DNA from: Enchytraeus crypticus
Taxonomy: Eukaryota > Annelida > Clitellata > Enchytraeida > Enchytraeidae
Assembly: GCA_905160935.1 (NCBI GenBank)
Contig: CAJHZI010000513.1
Span: 1,016,001-1,080,000 of the forward strand
DNA length: 64,000 nt
Direction: 5' to 3'
Part shown: positions 45,503 through 56,713 of the stretch, in pieces
How the letters are laid out: every line of letters starts with the position of its first letter
Position numbering within the stretch: position 1 is the first letter of the stretch
Position numbers and translations under genes: made by a program
The notes under the pieces: generated by a model
The model's database searches: none
Told to the model about the DNA's origin: nothing
Seen by the model: only the letters and a program-made list of their open reading frames with translations

Positions 45503-45584
45503 ATGAGTTTGAGATCAAGCCATAGCTTCAGCTCGGGTTCTCAGAGAGCTAGCACATCCTCCACTTCAAGACTTCCATCGCAAG
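45503..45584 (+). CDS. Phosphorylase-domain gene exon 1 (start)
   Basis: The ATG at 45503 begins a Ser-rich, low-complexity 27-residue leader. The donor AAG|GTATGT is phase 1 and fits exon 2. No better upstream ATG is visible. Exon 1 could be extended by a non-coding leader I cannot place. Confidence 0.7.
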
Positions 45585-46373
45585 GTATGTTCATATGGTT
45601 TGCTTGTCTTTATTATTTTAACGGCTATTTTGCGAAATAATAATTTTGTCGGAAGACCTCAAAATAAATTAGGCACTGTTCGAATAACTGTATAACTAAT
45701 TTCTTTATTTAAAATTCATGCCAAGCTCTGTTTCTATTCAACTTTTTCATGTTATTTGTTGAGTAAGTTTGAGAATAACGAACCAAACCAATGCAGATAG
45801 TGAAAAAACAGTGTGTTTTTAATTAAATATCAATAATTATTTCCAGTTTTAATAAATTGTGTGTTCCTCTCAGTTGAACACATTGATCTATTCAGATCTC
45901 GACATAACAAGGGATTACTATTGTCCTCTACTGTTATAACATGTACAGTTGCACTTGTATTATACTGTGCCTATTGTGTAGCCTGTAGCTGTATAATTAT
46001 TTCTTCGCTTGTTTTAGCAGAAAATTTGCGATATATGAATATCGAATAATTTGAATGTGCTAACGTCATTTAACTTTCTTCACGCTACGAATAATAAATG
46101 AAACGATTCTGTTGGTAATGCATTTATAACTACAGTTATTTACATACAGCTACATTTTCAAAAAATACATTTAAAACTACATATGCGCATAATTTACTAC
46201 ATATGGACATAATTTGATCATTGAATGTCGATTCTAAGATAAACGGCGATTTTAGTTTAAATTTCTCTATTTGCAGACTCTTAATGGTTAATCCGTAGTT
46301 TCTGTTATTCTGTTCGTTCATAACTATTCATGTTTTGTTCTGTTCTTACTGCCATGTATTTTGGTGAATAAAG

Positions 46374-46439
<66 letters not shown>

Positions 46440-48123
46440 ATATATATATTAGTTTACATTTCTCTATTTTATTTGTAGACTCTTTAATGGTTAATCCGTA
46501 GTTTATGTTATTCTGTTCGTTCATTATTTTTCATTACTGTTCTGTTCTTACTGCCATGTATTTTGGTGAATAATAATAATAATAATATTAACAAAGGTTT
46601 AACGTCCGTTTCCCCATACAAGGATGATGTCAGGGACGTCCCCCCATCACATGTCACTACAAATCACTACATATCAATACAAATAAAGATCATATAATTG
46701 CGCCTAAACAACCTTTTCTTTAATTTCCTTTACTTTGGACTGATCTTCTGGATCATCTTGGAATTTGCACCGTTTTGGACCTTCTTTTTGCTCACCGGCT
46801 TGATTTTGTCTCAATAGTGCTCGATGTTGTCATTGATGACTGTAGCACTCTAATTGCTGTTATTATTATTGTTGTTATTATTAATTGTCCAGGCAATGGA
46901 CCGTTCATTGTGATGAGCTGCCACTACAAGACCCAGGTGGGTCAGGAGCAGGACGACGGTGAGAGAGTAATTAGGTTAGAGAGAGTGAGTGACCTAGAAA
47001 CGAAAGGAGTGAGTCATAGGGACGTCCAGTATTGTCCTAATGATGGACCCTTTAACTCCGTCATCATTTCTAAACGAGCTCTCGGTAAGTAAAAAGTAAC
47101 AGTAAACACGCATTATAGTGAAATGATCAACTTTGTCGATATCTATCACTTTTAATACCACATGTTTAAGCCGTTAGGCAATTTATTCCATTTTCCGTAT
47201 AACCAGTCCAGTGAATGTCCGAGGTTTTACTTTCAGATCAGCGTGGCTGGGATTCGAACCCGGGAGTTCAATTCACCTCAGGATCTGTCATTTAAAACTT
47301 CATGACGTTACCCCTACGCTATTGAGACATTATAAGCCTCTAGACTCTCTACTACACAATATCTCAACTACACTATCTTCTCTAAAGAAATGGACAGGTA
47401 GAATTGTGTATCATTATATTCAATTGTAGCATTATATAGGTGTAATGCTACCTACGTAATGCTACAATTGTGTAGATAGCATTGTGGAGGTCTACTGAAT
47501 ATACATGTAGACCTCCGTATTTATATCTATATTCTTACCATCTTGCCTCGGTTTATGGACTTACACTGTTTTGATCTCGCTTTCTCCTCGGTTTTTGCGT
47601 ACTCAGTCGTCATAGTGTGGTGCATTGGCATCTGTGTGTGCAGAGCATACTTGAAACGCCCCTGACACTGTCCTTTGGCTATGAACCGGCCGTTAAATTC
47701 GGATTTATTGATTGATTTTATATCTATCATGTGCAGTGTTGAAATTATCCAAAACGAACGTAGCGGGTTGAAAGTACTTGTAACCCTATATTACATGAGG
47801 TTTAGAATTTCTAAAATTAATTATTAATATATCTGGAACCATACGCCACTATATTATTTTTATACGGATATTAATAATTTATATTTTGCTACAGAAAATT
47901 GTGAGTCTACCTACTTCCTCGTAGCTGCTCTCAAATATTGGGCGCAAAATTTCCTATCCCAAAGTATATTGATTATTTCTATGAGTTAGTCAAGAACATG
48001 TAATAGACCAAACCAATTATTAAATAATTGACCTTTTTCAAGGGCTCAATCATGAACAAAACATAAACGATATCATTCATATTTTGGTATATGCCTTGGA
48101 CCTGCTACTTGGCTGTGCACTAC

Positions 48124-48181
<58 letters not shown>

Positions 48182-51100
48182 GCCGCGACTAGAGAGAATG
48201 ATGTCTACTGTGTGTTCACACTGTGCTCATTACATATGCGCACAAATTATCGAATAGGCTATTCTCATTACGTGTTATCTGTACGGTTTGATTCAATTAC
48301 AGTAATAGAAATCCCGTTCCTTCCATGATTACTAATAAATATTCCAAACAATTTTAGTGTTACTCTCGTTAATGATAACATGGAAGTTGAGCCAAATCCA
48401 AGCCGATGAGCAAAAAAGGTTTAAACACGGTGCAAAATTAAAAATGCAGAAAACCAGTCGAAAGATCGGCCTATAGGGAATTTGAAAAAGAAGGTTTACG
48501 TGCAACCCCCAGGAAGAAGGGTTTGAGGAGCTCTAGTCTTGATCACATATTTTTGTAATAAATATTAAATTTTAGTTCAAAACTAACCTGTTTTATGAAT
48601 ATTTAAAAACACTATATACTGATGATATTACAGATCCACTTCCGGTTGTGTCTAAGCCTCACGCGAGAGGACATTTCTTTACCTACGCCGAGAGTATGAG
48701 CAACAGTGAGCAACAACAACACAGGGTAAGTAAAGGCTGCTGAGCAACAACAACACAGGGTAAGTAAAGGCTGCTGAGCAACAACAACAACACAGGGTAA
48801 GTAAAGGCTGCTGAGCAACAACAACACAGGGTAAGTAAAGGCTGCTGAGCAACAACAACACAGGGTAAGTAAAGGCTGCTGAGCAACAACAACAACACAG
48901 GGTAAGTAAAGGCTGCTGAGCAACAACAACACAGGGTAAGTAAAGGCTGCTGAGCAACAACAACACAGGGTAAGTAAAGGCTGCTGAGCAACAACAACAA
49001 CACAGGGTAAGTAAAGGCTGCTGAGCAACAACAACACAGGGTAAGTAAAGGCTGCTGAGCAACAACAACACAGGGTAAGTAAAGGCTGCTGAGCAACAAC
49101 AACACAGGGTAAGTAAAGGCTGCTGAGCAACAACAATACAGGGTAAAGGTCTGCTGAGCAACAACAACACAGGGTAAGTAAGGTCTGCTGAGCAACAACA
49201 ACACAGGGTAAGTAAGGTCTGCTGAGCAACAACAACACAGGGTAAGTAAGGTCTGCTGAGCAACAACAACAACACAGGGTAAGTAAGGTCTGCTGAGCAA
49301 CAACAACACAGGGTAAGTAAGGTCTGCTGAGCAACAACAACACAGGGTAAGTAAGGTCTGCTGAGCAACAACAACACAGGGTAAGTAAGGTCTGCTGAGC
49401 AACAACAACACAGGGTAAGTAAGGTCTGCTGAGCAACAACAACAACACAGGGTAAGTAAGGTCTGCTGAGCAACAACTATGCAGAATTTATGTACCTCTG
49501 GGTAGCTTTGTGTCTGAACTGGTGTGAACCTGTGGTAATTTGGTTTAGGGTTCGCGTTGCATTTCATCGGACCTTATATCGATTCTCGGGGTTCTCATCT
49601 GATGCTGATGATGCTTTTGTACCGCTAAAGTATCTAAAATTTCTCGTTTAAGTAGGATAATTAAACATTTGCTATTCATTACCGATATGTTTTAAGTTAA
49701 TTCGTTTCATATCTCAGCTTGAAGAATCTACATGCCATAAAGTAACATTTTAAGCTAAAAGTAGAAGTTTTGCTAGGTAAATAAATAAGACATTTAGATA
49801 TGTAATCGGCATTGATTCATTGATGACATGTGATAAAATTAATGATTGAGAGATTCAGCATCATCTTCATCATCCTATGATAGATCACAGAATCTTTCTA
49901 CGATAGATTCATTTATATATCTATTTTCCCAATTGATTTATTTTTTCTGTACTTAGTCTAACTCTGTATCGATTGATCGGTTGATTGATTTATGTATAGG
50001 TTGATTGATTGATTGATTGAGTGATTGAGTGATTGAGTGATTGATTGATTGATAGGAGAGACGAGAGTTGAGATTTTGGTTCTACAAGCATATCTCTCAG
50101 GACGACCGCAAGGCGCTCGCTACAGAATTCTTTAAGATTCTCATTGAGCCGGAAACCTTCCCCAGAGGTGACTTTACCTGTCTGTTGATCAGCTTGGATT
50201 TTACTCTTCTTGCAGTTTTTCTTAAGTTTTTATTTTTACCATATTCTCAATCACTGTTCTTGGCTAGGGTGAAGTGATATACCTGGTCTTTTGCTATCAT
50301 AAAAGTTCCATTTTTCATGTGTTTACGGGACTATAAAAGTTTTTATATGACAACTTGTGAACAGGTTTTGATATTTAGCAAGATGTTCTTACGTACCAAT
50401 GGGATTCTTTACGTGACAGCGTGTTTTAGTATGTGACAACATGTGTTGACATGTGTGCACAGGTTTTGTTATGTGATAACATGTGTTCTCATGTGTGCAC
50501 AGGTTTTGGTATGTGATAGCATGTGTTCTCACGTGTGCACTGGTTTTGGTATGCGATAACATGTGTTGACATGTGTACACAGGTTTTGGTATGTGATAAT
50601 ATGTGTTGACATGTGTGCACAGGTTTTGGTATGTTTGTGAGAAAGCTGATTGTGCTGGTACAACACTATCGTATGATAAGAAGACTGGAGCTATTCGTTA
50701 GCCCCGCCCCTGAACCTAGAGAGGTAGACGAGTGGGAGATCTATGAAGAGCAACCAATAGGTACATAGGCATATATTCTTCATAAGAGCAACCAATAGGT
50801 ACATAGGCATATATTCTTCCTAAGCGGTATTATGCAGGTACGGGTATCTATTTACAAAGACTCAAGCGTACATGTTATTCATACTCTAATAGAAATACAT
50901 CGATATATTGGTCGTGGGTTAATTGATTGATAAATTGATTGTTAGTTTGAGAAGTTATGTAATTTATTTTGTTTGTTTGAGTGATTGAATTATTGATTGA
51001 ATTATGCATTGAATGTTTGATTGACTAACTATTTGATTGATTGCTTGATTGATTGCTGGGTTGATTAATCGATCGACCAATTGATTTATGGCTCGATCGA

Positions 51101-52936
51101 TCCATCAATCAATCTATTAATTCGATTAATTGATTGATTGATTGATTAACTAGCTGATTGATTGCTGACAGAGAACTACATCACCGTGCTCACCCCTGCT
51201 GTGTACGACTACCAGTTCTTGCCCGAGGTGCCCGTTAGCAAGAAGACCTCGGTGACGTTCAGGGTCAGGGCGGGGGCTGACGCTCACGTCGCCCTGTCCA
51301 ACGTGTACGGCGAGGTGGAGAGAAAGACCTACGAGATCGTCATCGGCGCAGTCAACAACACCCGCTCTCAGATCAGATATGGAGGTAGATGGACTTATAA
51401 ATGTGCTAAACAGGACCTTACTTCTCCTCAGCACATTTCTTTTGCTGAGATTGGTGTGGTTGAATTGATTTGTAGTGATTTGTGCTGTTGAGGACGTCCC
51501 TGACATCATCCCTGGATGAGGAAACGGACGTTTAACCTTTATTATTATTAAATATTCAAACGAAATTTTAGCATTGTGTGTGCAAAAGAGTATACCATGT
51601 GCAAAATATGTATGTATGTATCTGTATGTATCTATTCCGAATGTTGTGATAAATCGATTAAATAAGATTAAATAAATTATAAAATGTGTAGTGTTTTGTA
51701 CCTGTTTTTCTTGCTTATAGGGCAGACTAAAGAATCATGAATCATCAGAGTCCTGATGATTTTTCATTCATAATAGTTTAATCATTTCTAATAATTACTG
51801 ACTTATACTTTGCAATTACATAAAAACTACAATTTCACAAAATGCAATTATGAATTTAAGTTTGCGAAAACTATCAAAGTTATCGTTTGATGGTAATGGA
51901 CGTTTAATGCAACATTTTTCATTTGTTTAATCATATATACCGACGCAGATTCTGCCATTAAATCACATTTAATCGAGTTTCAGTTGACTAATTTACGGGT
52001 TTGCGACAAAGCAGATAGTGGTTAGTAATTAATTTGTAAGCTTATGTAATAAAGATAGGCAGATAAGGATGTAGTAAAAAGAGTTTGGAGGGAAGAGCTG
52101 GATATTAAGTTAGAGAGAGGTAGACCGCAACTGACGTGGGATGCGGTAATTAAGAAGGACATAAAAAATAGGGGATTGACTGATGATATGGTGTGGGACA
52201 GAGAGGATTGGAGAAGGTCTATTTGTATCCCGACGCTAATTAAATTTGGATTGAAGGGAAGATGATTATTATGCTGATGTACTTGTGTATTTGCTATGAA
52301 AAATCAAATTTTAAATATATATATAAATAATTATATGCATTTTTATGGTCGATTTCAAGATGTCTTTGTTTAAAGTCTCTGTTCGCTTTGCTCAGGGAAA
52401 GGACCTGTCGAGAACGAGTGTGAGACGAGGAACATTCTCGATGCTGAGGAGTTTAAGCCGTTCTGGTTGAGCTGGGAAAACAAGTGCCTCAAGGTCTGAT
52501 TTATGTTTAGTGTAATTCTAAACCAAATAATAATTCTAATTTATAATCCGTGATCCGGTGGCATATTGGCAAGTTGTTTGATAGTAGACCAATAGGTGCA
52601 GGATTCAAATTCAATGCTCTCCGCGGCACTGACATGGTGTTGAGCAGGAACCGACGTTCAACTTGGCTTTAATTTCGAACATGTTTATATATTTTAATAT
52701 AGATGTACATGCGTATATTATTATAAACTTTGAGCAATTGCAAATAAAAAATAGTTGAATATACCGTGTCGTCTACTAAGTGTCTTTCTGTTTGGAAAAA
52801 ATATTTTAAACTTTAATTCAGCTTAACGCTGGACTAAAGATGTGTACGAAGGCATTTTTAAAAGCAAGACCTCTTTGTTTCCCTCTCTTTCCCTCTCTCT
52901 CTCTCTCTCTGTCTTTCATTCTCTTTCTGTCATTCA

Positions 52937-52974
<38 letters not shown>

Positions 52975-54031
52975 AATTGATTAATTTTAATACAAATTTC
53001 CAATTAGTAATTTTTGGATAAACGTATTGTTTTACTTATTTCTTACTTGATAGTTTGATTAATTAATTGATTGAATGATTAACTGATAGCTCGATTGATT
53101 GAGCATAGGTTGGTAGAGGAGCGGATATTGGAGAGAGTTGTTTTCTCCAGTGGCACATTCCACCTCGCAAGCTCCACTCGATCAACCTCATGTCGGTGTC
53201 CACAGGCTCAGGGTCTGACGGTCAATGGGAGTTTGTTGAGCATCTAGGCAAGCAGTCCATATAGGCTACTTCATTTGTTTTATTTAATTGATCTATTTAG
53301 TTTTAATTCATTTAAACATTTCGATAGGTTGTTATATGATTGATTTGGGGTTCAGCTAGATAAGAAACTGTGTATCTTTACGGATAGTCACATGATCTCG
53401 TAATATTTGATCAATGCTAAATAGGCTACAAGTTCGAATTAGCGAACTACGGACAGATACAATGAAGAAATGACTGATTGTATAACAAACTGATATACTC
53501 AGGAATAAATTGCGTATGTTGTCTGTATTTTGCTATATTTAAATACTTTTTGACTAATAATTGGAGTTCTCATTTCGTGTAATTAACCCGACGTGTGCTA
53601 TATCTCTAAATATTGCAAGCGGAAAGAATTTTCTGGAACAAATGTTCGTGCTACAGTACCTTATTTAAACGTCGGCAGTTAAGCACCTCAATATATAGAA
53701 CAGTGTTATTATAGGTCTTACCCGTTTGTGCAGAGGCAGGTATTAAATTAATATAGTTGTATCTAGATATTATAATTAATCTCTAAATTATTTCTCAATT
53801 ACACGATATAGATACTAGTTAGCCATTGATTGATTGATTGAGTTAGTTGTGTGTCGCAGAGCGTGTAACTGCCTGGAGTAACTCGAGGGCGGCTAAGAGG
53901 CGCTGGGTGCGCCGAGCCCTCGTGTGGTACGCCAAGAAGACCAAGATGCTTGAGAGTCTCGAACATTCCTTCCCTCAGAGCCTCGACACACAGGAGCTAC
54001 TCAGGTTATACTGTCTCTCTCTCTCTCTCTT

Positions 54032-54079
<48 letters not shown>

Positions 54080-54088
54080 GATAATATA

Positions 54089-54125
<37 letters not shown>

Positions 54126-54260
54126 ATATATAATATATATATATATATAATATATATATGATATATAATATTATATATATATAATATAATATATATATAT
54201 ATATATCTGTCTCTCTCACTATCTCTCTCTCTCTCTCTCTCTATCTAATCTATCTATCTA

Positions 54261-54295
<35 letters not shown>

Positions 54296-56647
54296 CATCC
54301 ATCCATCCATCCATCCATCCATCCATCTATCTATCTATCTATATCTCTATCTCGCTCTTTCTCTTTCTTTCTCTTCTTCTCTTGTCTGGCTCTTTGAGTC
54401 AATAATTTGAGTCAATAATTTGGCACAACAATGTGCATGTAAACCCCGCCCATACTGTATTGATTGACAGACTGAGCACGGTGAGTCTGGCGGAGATGCT
54501 GGAAGCGGTTGTGTTCCTCAAGGATCTGCTGAAGAAGGGATCGGTGCTGGAAGTGTCCAAGGGAATCTGGCTGAGGAGTCCCTTGCACAAGTCCGATCCT
54601 GCTCACGGTAAGCGTTTGCAGGAGTATCAGTAGTTTATCTAATACTAGGATCTGAATCATACTATGAGAGTAGTTTAACTCCCGTTTCGTGTCTCGAAGG
54701 GATATATATTATTAGTCACAGACAGACCTTGATACTGATCAGCAGTTTAAAACCTAATCTATTGTGTCACTATCTAAGCAATTATAACTCTAAGCAATTA
54801 TAACTTATATTTTATTTGACTTATTTTAGCGTAAGACAAGCAAAAAACTTTTCTTGTGAAAAGTTAAATATGCATCCTACTAGTTTAGTCAAATTAATTA
54901 AAGTTTGGTAGTGAAATTTGGCTAGAGCCAGTGGCGATGTCGGTAAGATACTCGACTGCGGATCAGTATATGTGGGGTTCAAATCCTGGGCTGGCCCGTC
55001 ACTGACATCACTTTCGAGTGAGGAAACTGACGTTAAAATAGCTTTTTTTAGCTTTGACTCGAGCGAATATTAGACTGCTAAACTTTTGAACTTAATAAAT
55101 TACTAGTACTAATATTATCTCTCTAGAACTAGTACTATGTCATTAGTAATATTATTACATCACTAGTACTACTCGTTATATAGTATTATATCACTAGTAC
55201 TAATATATCACTAGTACTAATATATCACTAGTACTAATATCACAAGTACTAATATATCACTAGTACTAATATATCACTAGTACTAATATATCACTAGTAC
55301 TAATATATCACTAGTACTAATATATCACTAGTACTAATATCATATCACTAGTACTAATATCATATCACTAGTACTAATATTATATCACTAGTACTAATAT
55401 TATATCACTAGTACTAATATTATATCACTAGTACTAATATCATATCACTAGTACTAATATTATATCACTAGTACTAATATCATATCACTAGTACTAATAT
55501 CATATCACTAGTACTAATATTATATCACTAGTACTAATATTATATCACTAGTACTAATATTATATCACTAGTACTAATATCATATCACTAGTACTAATAT
55601 TATATCACTAGTACTAATATCATATCACTAGTACTAATATCATATCACTGGTACTAATATTATATCACTAGTACTAATATCATATCACTAGTATATAAGT
55701 ATAACTGCAAATGTAAAATGTATTTGTTTTTATTGTTTATATTTGCACAAAAATGAAGCTGGTAGAGAGGTTACCAAACTTCAGCGTAGAGAGAGATCAG
55801 CCCACCGTACTCTTACTCTCCACAATGTACTGTGAACAAATGGCCATCGAGTCGATGATTGAGAAGAAAATCTCCTACGTGAAATATTCCGTGAATGGTA
55901 CAAGAGCATATTCTTAGGCCCTATAGATTCGCATATATTAACATTCATGCGCGTCACTGGTATGGCTACACAAATATAATTCCTTTAAGAAGTAAACACA
56001 TACAAGGATGATATCAGGTATGACGTCCTGACATCATCCCTGCATGAGGAGACGGACGTTAAACCTTTATTATTAAACGAGGACTGCTATGTACTCGGTA
56101 TATGAATTGAAGTTTGAACGAATGAATAGAATGAACGAATTATAGAGTTGTAATTAGCGTAACTATTGAGGAATTTTAGATGTGAATCATGACGCTCAGC
56201 GTTACTTCAGACAGACAAACGGACAGACAGACAGACTAATAGACAGAGCTGGCTCACAATATAATTATAATACTGCACACGGCTAGACATTTCTTCAAAT
56301 GACATGTCATCATTTGTCTTATGTCAGCTCGTCTGGTGTACTTTATACACGTGTTTATTCACGTACAGCATACTGGTTCAGTTTAGAACTTCACTTCAGT
56401 AGTTAATCACTGAACATCCAGGTTGATTAATTGTGATTATGGTTTCAACTTTAGCTCGAGATACTCTTTGTAAAACTAAATATTCCTCTGTCTGATAGTA
56501 TTTCATTAAGTTTACGTTCGCTATACTTATAGTCGTATACGTATATATGCTATTTACACATGCGTACATTTTTACGTATGTTTTAAATAACTTATGTTAC
56601 TTATGTACTATATATGTTGCTTATGTTTTATATCTTATTTGTATATG

Positions 56648-56713
<66 letters not shown>

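Noticed and set aside
48612..49567. Three long overlapping minus-strand frames (up to 294 codons)
   Set aside because: They are read-throughs of the 31-34 bp repeat in all three phases; no domain, no start context.
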